Below are positions 9,259-17,484 of a stretch of DNA of 64,000 bases, piece by piece; position 1 is the stretch's first letter; each line of letters begins with the position of its first letter. The translations under genes were made by a program, and so were the position numbers. The notes beneath the pieces are model-generated. The model was not told the DNA's origin. It did no database searches and saw nothing but the letters and a program-made list of their open reading frames with translations. This stretch comes from Sulfitobacter albidus (GTDB lineage: Bacteria > Pseudomonadota > Alphaproteobacteria > Rhodobacterales > Rhodobacteraceae), in NCBI RefSeq assembly GCF_018200035.1, contig NZ_CP073581.1:60001-124000 (forward strand), given 5' to 3'.

Positions 9259-10518
9259 TCATGCAGGTTGCGCCAACTCGCGGGCGTGAATGCCCAAGAC
9301 GATCAGTGCAGGCCACAGCAGGTAGGCTTCAATTTCGATGTTCTCTCCAAAGGACAAAAGCATAAGGGTCATCATGATCCCCAAGGGCAAACGCCCGCGT
9401 GGTCCCATTGCCGCATCCTTTAGGGCCAGCGCCATCTGCCACGCAAAGGGAACAAGAAAGGCCAGAAACCCGACAAGGCCTTTTACAAACAACAACCCGT
9501 ACCACGTATGATGACTGCCGATCGGCATGTATTCCACCGCATGGCTGCCCGGTTGCACGGTAGCATGTCCGAACCAATATCCGTCTGTCTGCCAGCGCTC
9601 CGTTGCGATCCGCTGAAGGGTCTCGCGCACCCGCGTACTGTCTGCCCGCGCGCCTTTGAACGCTGCTACGGCGTCTGCTGCCGCCGTGGCCAGTGTCGTG
9701 CCCAATACTGCCATGGAAGCGGTAAAGGCCGCCAACACCTGCCAAGCCCAGCCACGCAGGATCAGCGGCAACAGGCGCGGCCCGATCGTACAAGCCACCA
9801 GCCCGACCAACCCCATGCGGGATTTGGAGGCAAAGATCATGACGGCGCCCGCCGCGATCCCGATACTGCGCCATTTGATGTCTTTTTCTTCCAGCGCAAA
9901 CAGCACCATCACCGTCCCCAAAAGTGCGGCAAAAGGCGACCAAGGTGCGTAAAACTGCCAGCGGGGCGTCCAGCTTGCGGGATCCCACGTGTAGAAATAG
10001 ACCGAGAAATATTCAGGTCCGGGACCGCCGACAGCCTTGAAGGGGGAAGTAAAAATCTTCTCTGGCAGGCCGATGTAGGGTGCGGCCAGCAGGACAGGCG
10101 CGAGGATCAATGTCCATAAACCCACCACACATTGCGCCCGTACCAGTACCTCACGGCGAATGGGCAGCACGGCGCCTGCCAGCGGGAAAAGGGCCAGGAG
10201 CGCCCAGCCTTTTGCCCAGCCTATTGAGGATTTGATTGTCTTTACCGTGCCAAGGCCCCAATCCAGATGCCCGATCCAAAGTGCAACCAGCATCACGAAC
10301 ATCCCCGCAATCCAGCCCCAGATCACTGGTGGAATGCTTCCCGTTGCGCGCATGTCCTCGCGCACTGCCGGACCGAGATAGAGCACCAGAACAGCCAACC
10401 CGCCCAGCACCCACGCCAGCACGGGCCCCACGATGTAGAGTGCGCCCACCGCATAAAATGGCCATGTCCAGACAAGCGCACGGTAGACCATCCGCTCAAT
10501 CGGGTTTTGGGGGGTCAC
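9259..10518 (-). CDS. O-antigen ligase/polymerase-like membrane protein (Wzy/WaaL type)
   Basis: 419 aa integral membrane protein with about ten hydrophobic segments spread over its length. The periplasmic-loop signature ending in IGSHHTWYGLLFVKGLVGF near residue 345 matches O-antigen ligase/polymerase proteins (PF04932). The preceding soluble stretch (about residues 275-335, RADSTRVRETLQRIATERW) fits their large periplasmic loop. It should polymerise or transfer lipid-linked repeat units at the periplasmic face of the inner membrane. The GTG start overlaps the Wzz-like stop codon (GTGA), so it is translated as the second gene of a wzz-wzy operon. Confidence 0.8.
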   Translation of the reverse strand: MTPQNPIERMVYRALVWTWPFYAVGALYIVGPVLAWVLGGLAVLVLYLGPAVREDMRATGSIPPVIWGWIAGMFVMLVALWIGHLDWGLGTVKTIKSSIGWAKGWALLALFPLAGAVLPIRREVLVRAQCVVGLWTLILAPVLLAAPYIGLPEKIFTSPFKAVGGPGPEYFSVYFYTWDPASWTPRWQFYAPWSPFAALLGTVMVLFALEEKDIKWRSIGIAAGAVMIFASKSRMGLVGLVACTIGPRLLPLILRGWAWQVLAAFTASMAVLGTTLATAAADAVAAFKGARADSTRVRETLQRIATERWQTDGYWFGHATVQPGSHAVEYMPIGSHHTWYGLLFVKGLVGFLAFLVPFAWQMALALKDAAMGPRGRLPLGIMMTLMLLSFGENIEIEAYLLWPALIVLGIHARELAQPA

Positions 10519-11954
10519 GGCTTCACCTCGGGTTTGGTCAACAGACGCGAGATCAGCGCGATCCTGATCCAGCCCATCGCAAGGCTGATCAACAGCATCA
10601 GCGTCGCAGCGATCCCCGCCATCACGGCCAGCTTGCGGTTGGGGGAAGAGGGCTTTTCGGGCAGGGACGGGTTCTCAAGCACTTGCACCAGAGGGTAGGA
10701 GGCATACACGTCCGATTTGCTTGATTGGGTCCGTGCGATGGCTGAGGCAAACACGGCCTCGGCCACCGAGAAATCACGCTCGAGGTCTTTCATCTTGGCG
10801 GCTGCCGGCGCGAAGCTGTCCAGCATGGTTTGCCCCTCGGCTTTCTGCCGCTCAAGGGTCGCCAACTGCTGCCGCGCACCGGAGACATCCACGTGCATGC
10901 GCACCAGCTCGGCCAATAGCTCTGCCCGCGCACCGTCGGGGGCGAGATCAAATGCACTCAACGCCTGCGCGTCCAGACCCGTAATGGATTGTGCCATGGA
11001 CAAGGCCATCGAGGCCGCGCGGTCCCGTGCCGCCTGGGCGGCCTGCACACGCGGGTGACGCGCACCATAGCGCGCACTGGCCTCGGTATAGGCCACTTCG
11101 GTCCGGGCAACTTCGTCCAGCAGGGCAATATAAGCGCCATCGGCAAAGAGCTTGAGCGTCGCTGCTGCGACAGAAGCATCCAGACCCAATTGCGCCTCCA
11201 ATGCCTCTGTGGCTGCCGCGCGATCGCTCAGGGCTGCGCGCTGGGTCTGGATTTGGTCATCCAGCGCCAGATGTCGTTCTAGCAGAACATCATATTGATC
11301 CACCGAAAGCAGGCCGGTCGCCGTTTGCAACGCCTCGATCTGGCGGCGCGTATCGGCCACTGAGGCGCGATAATCCGAAATCGCTTGCAGGCCGCTATCC
11401 TGACGGGTGTCGACCTCATCCGTGCGCAGCGCGTCCAGCTCTGCAAAGAATGCCGCCAGAATGGCATCGCCGCGTGCTTGGGCATCCTCGGGCGTGCGCC
11501 CTGTCGTCTCGAAGTGGATCAGGCTGGTCTGGTCCACCAGTCGCACGCGCGGTTGGCCCAATTCACTGCGGCGGATATTCAGCGAGGCCGCCGCCGCATC
11601 CACGATCCGGTCGGCACCGAGCAGCCGCTTGTAGGTCTCGGTCGGGCTGACGGCATTGCTGGCAAAGGCTGAGTTGGCATAGGAGCTCGCTTGCCCGATG
11701 CCGTTCAGATTCATCGACGCAGAGGCACCAGAGCCGGGCATGATAAGCGAGGTCGTCGAGCGATAGCTGAGCGGAGCGGTCTTGAGATATCCCAGCAACG
11801 GCGCCCAAATCAGGGTCATCCCCAGAATGCCTGTGGCCACATAGCGCGGCAGTCGCTTTAGATCACCCAGCTTGCCGCCCATGACGACACGCTTGACGAC
11901 CCCTCCCGCAGGGGGGCGGTGCGGGGCAGTGAATGGAAATGTGAATGTGATCAT
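10515..11954 (-). CDS. Wzz/GumC-like polysaccharide chain-length/export protein
   Basis: 479 aa from the ATG at 11954, which has AAGGAGC 5 nt upstream; the in-frame GTG at 11969 has no such site. One transmembrane segment lies near residues 45-65 (YVATGILGMTLIWAPLLGYL) and another near 445-465. Between them is a large periplasmic part with Wzz-like N-terminal features (YRSTTSLIMPGS, TETYKRLLGADRIVDAAA) and long Ala/Gln/Glu-rich coiled coils (SARYGARHPRVQAAQAARDRA). There is no kinase domain. The end includes LPEKPSSPNRK, the Pro-rich motif before the last membrane segment. It probably sets EPS chain length with the Wzy-like protein. Its start codon sits inside a strong mRNA hairpin. Confidence 0.82.
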   Translation of the reverse strand: MITFTFPFTAPHRPPAGGVVKRVVMGGKLGDLKRLPRYVATGILGMTLIWAPLLGYLKTAPLSYRSTTSLIMPGSGASASMNLNGIGQASSYANSAFASNAVSPTETYKRLLGADRIVDAAAASLNIRRSELGQPRVRLVDQTSLIHFETTGRTPEDAQARGDAILAAFFAELDALRTDEVDTRQDSGLQAISDYRASVADTRRQIEALQTATGLLSVDQYDVLLERHLALDDQIQTQRAALSDRAAATEALEAQLGLDASVAAATLKLFADGAYIALLDEVARTEVAYTEASARYGARHPRVQAAQAARDRAASMALSMAQSITGLDAQALSAFDLAPDGARAELLAELVRMHVDVSGARQQLATLERQKAEGQTMLDSFAPAAAKMKDLERDFSVAEAVFASAIARTQSSKSDVYASYPLVQVLENPSLPEKPSSPNRKLAVMAGIAATLMLLISLAMGWIRIALISRLLTKPEVKP

Positions 11955-11977
11955 CGGTGGCTCCTTCACCGATGATC
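11949..11977 (-). promoter_or_regulatory. start-codon hairpin in the wzz-like mRNA leader
   Basis: In the minus-strand transcript the arm GATCATCGGTG and the arm CACCGATGATC form a perfect 11-bp stem around the 7-nt loop AAGGAGC. The loop is the Shine-Dalgarno sequence, and the ATG start codon (11954-11952) is in the 3' arm. Folded, the start codon would be masked while the ribosome site stays in the loop. Translational control is inferred from this geometry. Confidence 0.7.
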
Positions 11978-12040
11978 TATCTGGGTGCGCCGGATTTATC
12001 TTGTGGGCGAAGGGGCAGAGGTCGAGGGCATTTGGCCCGC

Positions 12041-12060
12041 CACCTATCCCTTTGGATAGA
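12041..12060. promoter_or_regulatory. candidate EPS operator, copy 1 (CTATCC-CTTT-GGATAG)
   Basis: Perfect 6-4-6 palindrome (12044-12059) in the short gap between the response-regulator stop and the wzz-like start, 90 bp upstream of that start. It matches the palindromes at 14371-14394 and 18747-18770 in arm sequence and spacer length. Confidence 0.6.
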
Positions 12061-12675
12061 TCAGAACAGGCCCGCTTCGCGTGCGATCAATGCGGCTTGG
12101 GTGCGGTTGGCAGCCCCCACTTTGCGGTAAAGGGTTTTGACATGCAGCTTGATCGTCGGTTCGGTGATGTCCAGATCACGCGCGATCTCTTTGTTGGCCT
12201 TGCCTTCCGTCAGCCCCTTTAGAACCTGCAACTCGCGTGGTGTCAGTTTCTCGGCCAGCGCATTTGTCGGAACTTCTTCAATCGCGGTCATGAAATCAAT
12301 GGGCGCATATTGCTCGCCCATGGCCATGAATTTGACCGCATTCACCAGGGATTTGGCGGGCAGTGATTTGGGCACGAATCCCGCGGCCCCGGCTTCCAGC
12401 GCGGCTTCGGCAATCTGGCGCGTTGCCTCCCCCGAGATCAGCGCAACCCGCTGCCCGTTCTTGAGGGCAATCGCACGGCGCAGCCCTTCCAGCCCGTTCA
12501 TCCCCGGCATGTTATAATCAAGCAGGATCAGATCAAACGGCGTATCACTCTCGATGCGCGCACAAGCTTCTGCAAATGTGCCCGCGCTCGCGGTCTCCAT
12601 CTGCCCCTCTCCTTCGAGAAACATCACGAGCGTGTCGCGCAGCAGATCGTGGTCGTCGGCAACCAGTACTCTCAT
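12061..12675 (-). CDS. LuxR/NarL-family response regulator
   Basis: 204 aa. The receiver domain (1-120) has acidic residues in VADDHD, phosphoacceptor Asp53 in LILLDYNMPG, and the conserved Lys in GFVPKSLPAKS. The C-terminal LuxR-type helix-turn-helix (about 140-200) reads LTPRELQVLKGLTEGKANKE and TEPTIKLHVKTLYRKV. It is a DNA-binding regulator activated by phosphorylation. There is no adjacent cognate kinase in an operon, but a hybrid kinase ending in an HPt domain lies 2.3 kb away in the same locus, an obvious phosphodonor. Candidate binding sites (CTATCC-N4-GGATAG) flank the gene and recur through the locus; this link is inferred. Confidence 0.9.
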   Translation of the reverse strand: MRVLVADDHDLLRDTLVMFLEGEGQMETASAGTFAEACARIESDTPFDLILLDYNMPGMNGLEGLRRAIALKNGQRVALISGEATRQIAEAALEAGAAGFVPKSLPAKSLVNAVKFMAMGEQYAPIDFMTAIEEVPTNALAEKLTPRELQVLKGLTEGKANKEIARDLDITEPTIKLHVKTLYRKVGAANRTQAALIAREAGLF

Positions 12676-12762
12676 GTCGTGTCCTTTGAGCGTTAAGGCA
12701 TGATAACCTCTGATTGAGGTGCTTCAAAGGCGCAATCGCGGGGAAATAGGGCTAACGCTGCT

Positions 12763-12777
12763 CCCAAAAGGATAGGG
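12763..12777. promoter_or_regulatory. degenerate EPS operator-like site (one intact half GGATAGGG)
   Basis: The segment CTCCC-AAAA-GGATAGGG keeps one intact arm of the repeated palindrome and only part of the other. It lies in the 249-bp divergent gap between the response regulator (starting at 12675, minus) and the glycosyltransferase fusion (12925, plus). It is the weakest of the four copies. Confidence 0.35.
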
Positions 12778-12880
12778 TCGCCACCAGCCTGTGCCCGTTG
12801 CGCACCCAAACGGGGAGAGCCATCAACCAAAAGCTCCCCGTACCTGTCCGCCCGCTCAGTTGCGCCAAGCACATGTTTTC

Positions 12881-12911
12881 GTTGATCACTTTGCCAATGC
12901 TTTTGATCAAC
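12881..12911 (+). promoter_or_regulatory. inverted repeat directly upstream of the wecG-like start
   Basis: GTTGATCA (12881-12888) and TGATCAAC (12904-12911) form an 8-bp stem with a 15-nt loop, ending at the AAGGAC ribosome site of the gene starting at 12925. It could be an operator or an mRNA leader hairpin; the sequence does not decide which. Confidence 0.35.
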
Positions 12912-12924
12912 AAGGACTGCCACC

Positions 12925-14304
12925 ATGACATATCTCCCCACGTTCGACGGCCCACTTACACCTGCCACCGCCCTGCGCGAAACCTATCTGCCCAGCCTGC
13001 GCGCGACACTGGTCGATGCCACCACGCCCCAAACGATTGCAGCACTTTTGGCGCCTGGCACGCGGCGTGTGAACTTTATGAATGCCCATTGCTTCAACGT
13101 AATGGCCCGCGACAGACACTATGCAGCAGCAGTGAACAGCGCCGACTATCTGCTGCCAGACGGCATCGGTGTCGCCCTTGCAGCCAAAATGACAGGCCAA
13201 GCGCTTGCTGAAAACCTGAACGGGACCGACTTCATTCCTGCATTGCTGCGCGAGGCCGCACAGCGCGGGAAATCCGTCTATCTATTCGGCGGCACCGCTG
13301 GAACCGCAGAAAAGGCGGCGCATCATCTGATCCTCAAAATCCCCGCCTTGCGGATCGCCGGTGTGCGCGATGGGTATGCCCAGGCCGGAAACGACGCCGA
13401 GATCATCGCAGACATCAATGCCAGCGGTGCCGATATCGTTCTGGTCGCACTTGGTGTTCCGATGCAAGAACTCTGGCTGCACCGAAATGCACCCTACATC
13501 AATGCGGACCTGACTATGGGCGTTGGGGCGGCACTGGATTTCTTTGCCGGCAATGTGGTGCGAGCCCCTCTTTGGGTGCGCAAGGCAAAATGCGAATGGG
13601 TCTGGCGGCTGGCGATGGAGCCGCGCCGGTTGGCAAAGCGCTATCTTGCGGGCAACCCCAGCTTTCTGGCCCGCGCGGCAAAGCAGGCGGCAGGAACGCT
13701 CACCCCTGCCGCTATCGTGCGCCGCGCGCTCGATATCACACTATCGCTGACAGCGCTGGTGCTGCTCTCGCCGCTGCTCGCCATGACCGCCCTCGCCGTG
13801 AAGGCCGAAAGCAAGGGCCCTGCCTTGTTCACCCAAACCCGCATCGGTCAGAACGGTCGCCCCTTTACCATCCTCAAATTCCGCTCAATGGTCTGGGAAG
13901 CCGAAGCGTTGCGCGCAGACGTTCTGGCACGCTCGGACCGCGAAGGCATCTGCTTCAAGTCGAAATCGGATCCCCGCATCACGGGCGTGGGCCGCTTCAT
14001 CCGCCGCACGTCGATCGACGAATTGCCGCAACTCGTTAATGTTCTGCTGGGGCAGATGTCGATTGTCGGGCCCCGCCCGGCCTTGCCCTGCGAAGTTGAC
14101 GCCTATCCCGAACGCGCCTTTGGCCGCCTTGCGGTCAAACCGGGCATCACGGGCGTCTGGCAGGTGTCGGGCCGTGCTGAGGTGGGTTTTGACCAGATGG
14201 TCGAAATGGACCTCGCCTATGCGAGCAAGCGCAATATCGCCCTCGACCTCATCCTCATCGCCCTCACATTCCGCGTGGTCCTGACAGGCCGCGGCGCACA
14301 TTAA
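12925..14304 (+). CDS. WecG/TagA/CpsF glycosyltransferase fused to polyprenyl-phosphate sugar-1-phosphate transferase
   Basis: 459 aa with two enzymes in one chain. Residues ~30-230 are a WecG/TagA/CpsF (GT26) domain: RRVNFMNAHCFNVMARD, YLLPDGIGVALAAK, LNGTDFIPALL, GVPMQELWLHRN, MGVGAALDFFAGNVVRAP. From ~265 there is a membrane segment (LDITLSLTALVLLSPLLAM) and the catalytic domain of a bacterial sugar transferase (PF02397): KFRSMVWEAEALR, DPRITGVGRFIRRTSIDELP, GPRPALPCEVDAY, KPGITGVWQVSGRAEVGFD. The second domain primes repeat-unit synthesis by loading a sugar-phosphate onto undecaprenyl phosphate; the first typically adds the next sugar. Fusing steps one and two is unusual. It is probably the initiating enzyme of this EPS locus. 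Confidence 0.88.
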   Translation: MTYLPTFDGPLTPATALRETYLPSLRATLVDATTPQTIAALLAPGTRRVNFMNAHCFNVMARDRHYAAAVNSADYLLPDGIGVALAAKMTGQALAENLNGTDFIPALLREAAQRGKSVYLFGGTAGTAEKAAHHLILKIPALRIAGVRDGYAQAGNDAEIIADINASGADIVLVALGVPMQELWLHRNAPYINADLTMGVGAALDFFAGNVVRAPLWVRKAKCEWVWRLAMEPRRLAKRYLAGNPSFLARAAKQAAGTLTPAAIVRRALDITLSLTALVLLSPLLAMTALAVKAESKGPALFTQTRIGQNGRPFTILKFRSMVWEAEALRADVLARSDREGICFKSKSDPRITGVGRFIRRTSIDELPQLVNVLLGQMSIVGPRPALPCEVDAYPERAFGRLAVKPGITGVWQVSGRAEVGFDQMVEMDLAYASKRNIALDLILIALTFRVVLTGRGAH

Positions 14305-14370
14305 GCCGCACATCAGGAAATAGATCAGGACACAGCTTCGCACCGCCGCGTTCGCACCGGCCCAAGAGCA

Positions 14371-14394
14371 CCCCCTATCCGAAAGGATAGGGGG
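14371..14394. promoter_or_regulatory. candidate EPS operator, copy 3 (perfect 10-4-10 palindrome)
   Basis: Arms CCCCCTATCC and GGATAGGGGG flank a GAAA spacer, a perfect palindrome whose core is CTATCC-N4-GGATAG. An extra CTATCC follows at once (14395-14400). It lies 66 bp past the WecG-fusion stop and about 75 bp before the start at 14470. It lacks a T-tract, so operator is preferred over terminator, though a hairpin in the RNA is possible. Confidence 0.6.
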
Positions 14395-14469
14395 CTATCC
14401 CGATGCCCAGATGCGGCCACCTCGCTGCTGTGACATCAAGCAGGCAACAACAGTATTCAGGAGTTATCC

Positions 14470-14946
14470 ATGCTACACCGCATTTCCGCCTGTCTGGTCG
14501 CAATGGCATTGGTCATCGGCCTTGGCACATCGGCCAAAGCCGAAAACACCCTTTTGACGGTCACGTTTGATGGGAAAACCCATAGCTTCGACGCCGCTGC
14601 ACTTGAAAAGCTCGGCCTTGAGGTTGTCGAGACATCCACGATCTGGACCGAAGGGGTGCAGCGTTTCGAGGGTGTGTCGCTGGCCGTACTCGCCGCTGAG
14701 ATCGGGGCGACAGAAGGCAAGTTTCTTGCGACGGCGATCAATGACTATACCATTGAAATCCCGCTGTCCGATGCGACTGAAAACGGGCCTGTCATCGCCA
14801 TGCGCGTGAACGGCGAGGAAATGTCGGTCCGTGACAAGGGGCCGCTCTGGATCATCTATCCCTATGACGCAAACGCCGATTACCGTACCGAAGTCATCTA
14901 CTCGCGGAGCATCTGGCAACTCGACAGGATTGAAGTGGTCCAGTAA
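14470..14946 (+). CDS. secreted molybdopterin-binding-fold protein (likely sensor accessory)
   Basis: 158 aa preceded by CAGGAG. Residues 1-24 are a Sec signal peptide (cleavage after TSAKA). The mature ~134 residues resemble the small version of the oxidoreductase molybdopterin-binding fold: FEGVSLAVLAAEIGA, AINDYTIEIPLSDATENGPVIAMRVNGEEMS, GPLWIIYPYD. It has no Cys that could ligate molybdenum, so it is unlikely to be a working oxidoreductase. The gene sits 12 bp before a membrane hybrid histidine kinase and is surely co-transcribed with it. A periplasmic ligand-sensing partner for that kinase is my inference; the family has no established function known to me. Confidence 0.7.
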   Translation: MLHRISACLVAMALVIGLGTSAKAENTLLTVTFDGKTHSFDAAALEKLGLEVVETSTIWTEGVQRFEGVSLAVLAAEIGATEGKFLATAINDYTIEIPLSDATENGPVIAMRVNGEEMSVRDKGPLWIIYPYDANADYRTEVIYSRSIWQLDRIEVVQ

Positions 14947-14958
14947 CTCCCTGGAGGC

Positions 14959-17484
14959 ATGATCCACAAAGCAGGTACACTTGTGGCGAACCCAACCAAG
15001 ACCCGCATCAAACCCGGCCAGGCGTTTATCGCCGTGGCCGGACTTGTCGTTGTGCTCGCCATTGCCTTCCTGGCATGGAGCGTGCGCAGCGAGATCGAGG
15101 AGCTCAGCTCGGCCAGTTCGGACAACGTGCAATGGTCACTTTCGCAATCCGAAGTCGAATTTCAGGAATTCTCAAGCCGTATACGGGTTGGCGCGGACCT
15201 TGCCGGGGTGCGCAGGCGGTTCGATATTTTCTACAGCAGGATCGGTACCGTATCTACGGCGCAGGTTTTCGAGGAATTGCGCGAGGATCCGGAGTTCAGT
15301 GCCACCTTGAATAAAATTCAAACCTGGCTCGACACGACAGTCCCCTACATCGATGCGAGTGATGTCGAGCTGACGGGCAACATGCCAAGGCTGGCGGGGC
15401 TGGTACAGGACATCAGGCCCGAAGTCCGCAAGCTGTCCAACTCTGGCCTCGGTATCTTTGCCCGCAATGCGGACAGGCAGCGCTCGGATGTCGCGCGCAC
15501 CCTGACCGAACTCGCACTGGCATTGGCCGCCTTGATCGCAGCGCTTGGCCTATCGGTGTTGCATCTTGTCCGTCTCAACAAAAGACTGTTGCGCAAGGAA
15601 AGCGAGCAGCGTCAGACGGCCACGCGCATGAACACGGTGCTCAATACATCGCTCGACGGTGTGATCGTGAGTGATGATGCAGGCCAAATACTCGAATTCA
15701 GCCCCGCCGCCGAAGAGATCTTCGGCTATCGTGCGCAGGATGTGATCGGCCATGAACTTGGTGCGATCATTGTGCCCGACCACATGCGCGCAGGCCATGA
15801 TGCGGGTATGGAGCGGATGCGCAAGGGCGGCGAAAAACGGGTGGTGGGCAAGGGCCGCGTCCAGCTTGAGGCAAAGCGCGCAGACGGATCGATTTTTCCC
15901 GTGGAGTTGGCGATCCAGTCTGCCGTCACGCCGCAGGGCGATATCTTCATCGCGTTTCTGCGCGACATCACCCAGCAAAAGGCGGATGAGGCCGAACTGG
16001 TAGATGCCCGCGACAAAGCCATCGCAGGAGAGAAAAGCCGCTCGGAGTTTCTGGCCACCATGAGCCATGAGATCCGCACGCCGCTCAACGGTCTGTTGGG
16101 CAATCTCAGCCTCCTTCGCGATACGCCCGTGAGTACCAAACAAGACACCTATATGCGGAATATGGAGACGTCGGGCCGCCTGCTGCTCAGCCATGTTTCG
16201 GACGTACTCGACATCACCCGATACGATTCCGGTAAAGTCAGCGCAAAACTTGAGCCAGTGAATATCTCGGACCTGCTGCAGGATATCATCGACAGCCAGA
16301 GCGGCATGGCATCAACCCAGGAAACCACATTGGATTGGGGGTGGAATGGCCCCGCACAGCATTGGATTACCTCCGACAGCGACCGCCTCCAGCACGTGTT
16401 GATGAACCTCGTCGGCAATGCGGTCAAATTCACCAAGCGCGGGCGTGTTTCCGTCACCGTAGGGTGGGAAAATGACCAGATCACCTTCGAAATCGAGGAC
16501 ACGGGCGCAGGTATTCCCGAAGATCTGCAGGACCGCATCTTCGATGATTTTGTCACGGGCAACGCCGCCTATGACCGCGAAGTGGGCGGCTCCGGCCTTG
16601 GCCTCAGCATCGCGAAACGCTTTGTCCATGTCCTGGGCGGTGAAATCGACGTCGCCAGTGTGATGGGAGAGGGGAGCACCTTCCGCGTGACCCTGCCCGC
16701 GACCAAAGCGCAAGCCACGCCTCAAAATGATCGCGACAATAACAGCAATGTCGCGACAGCACCGCAACGTGTGCTGATCGTAGAGGACAACGAGATCAAC
16801 CGCTTTGTCGTGCGCGAGATGCTGCAGGCCGATGGTCACCACGTGTCAGAGGCCCACGACGGCCAACAGGGCGTCGATATGGCCGCCGCCGAGAAATTCG
16901 ATCTTATCCTCATGGATATCAGCATGCCTGTGCTTGACGGACGCAGTGCCACGCGTCGCATCAGAGAAAGCAATGGGGCATCGGCCCATGCCCGCATCAT
17001 CGCCCTGACTGCGAATGCGATGGCCGCGGAGCGGGAGGACTTTCTGGCGCACGGTATGAACGACGTCCTCACCAAGCCACTGAGAAAATCGGATCTCCGC
17101 ATGGCGATGGGGGAGGAATCCCAGCCTGCTCCGAAAGACTTTTCGGACCTCGTTGACCACGCGCATATGAGGGAAACCCTTGAGGTCGTCGGTCCCGAGA
17201 AATTTCACAAATTGCTTGCCCGCTACGGCGGTGAAGTGGAGCAAATGATCGCATGGCTGCACAGCGATGCACGTCTTGACCGTGTCGAGATTGCGCAGCA
17301 GGCCCATAAGATTGCAGGCAGCGCCGCCATGTTCGGTGCTACGTCCTTCCGCGCTAAACTGCTTTCTCTCGAAGAGGCAGCAAAGGCGGGCGAGGATGCA
17401 CAGGTCAGGGCCGCCATTGCCACGCTCCCCGATCTGTGGAAGCGCAGCAAAAAGGCATTGTCCGAGATCGCGCTCACGGAATAA
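14959..17484 (+). CDS. hybrid sensor histidine kinase with PAS, receiver and HPt domains
   Basis: 841 aa. A membrane segment near 23-43, a periplasmic sensor of ~135 aa (45-180), and a second membrane segment (~181-205) come first. Then follow a PAS domain (~222-340), a HisKA domain with His370 in MSHEIRTPLNG, HATPase_c (NLVGNAVKFTKRG, IEDTGAGIP, GGSGLGLSIAKRF), a receiver domain with Asp653 in LILMDISMP, and a C-terminal HPt with His783 in QQAHKIAGSAAMFG. The His-Asp-His chain lets it feed a separate response regulator, most simply the LuxR-type regulator in this locus. It is 12 bp downstream of the secreted molybdopterin-fold gene. Its 3' end overlaps the convergent wza-like gene by 11 bp. 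Confidence 0.92.
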   Translation: MIHKAGTLVANPTKTRIKPGQAFIAVAGLVVVLAIAFLAWSVRSEIEELSSASSDNVQWSLSQSEVEFQEFSSRIRVGADLAGVRRRFDIFYSRIGTVSTAQVFEELREDPEFSATLNKIQTWLDTTVPYIDASDVELTGNMPRLAGLVQDIRPEVRKLSNSGLGIFARNADRQRSDVARTLTELALALAALIAALGLSVLHLVRLNKRLLRKESEQRQTATRMNTVLNTSLDGVIVSDDAGQILEFSPAAEEIFGYRAQDVIGHELGAIIVPDHMRAGHDAGMERMRKGGEKRVVGKGRVQLEAKRADGSIFPVELAIQSAVTPQGDIFIAFLRDITQQKADEAELVDARDKAIAGEKSRSEFLATMSHEIRTPLNGLLGNLSLLRDTPVSTKQDTYMRNMETSGRLLLSHVSDVLDITRYDSGKVSAKLEPVNISDLLQDIIDSQSGMASTQETTLDWGWNGPAQHWITSDSDRLQHVLMNLVGNAVKFTKRGRVSVTVGWENDQITFEIEDTGAGIPEDLQDRIFDDFVTGNAAYDREVGGSGLGLSIAKRFVHVLGGEIDVASVMGEGSTFRVTLPATKAQATPQNDRDNNSNVATAPQRVLIVEDNEINRFVVREMLQADGHHVSEAHDGQQGVDMAAAEKFDLILMDISMPVLDGRSATRRIRESNGASAHARIIALTANAMAAEREDFLAHGMNDVLTKPLRKSDLRMAMGEESQPAPKDFSDLVDHAHMRETLEVVGPEKFHKLLARYGGEVEQMIAWLHSDARLDRVEIAQQAHKIAGSAAMFGATSFRAKLLSLEEAAKAGEDAQVRAAIATLPDLWKRSKKALSEIALTE

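Noticed and set aside
12752..12955. 67-codon minus-strand frame (MGRRTWGDMSWW) in the response regulator - wecG gap
   Set aside because: It overlaps the start of the fusion gene, has no ribosome site and no recognisable relatives; the gap is better explained as a promoter region.
14371..14394. Hairpin as a rho-independent terminator of the wecG fusion
   Set aside because: No T tract follows on either strand, and the same core palindrome recurs at promoters; operator is preferred, although not proven.
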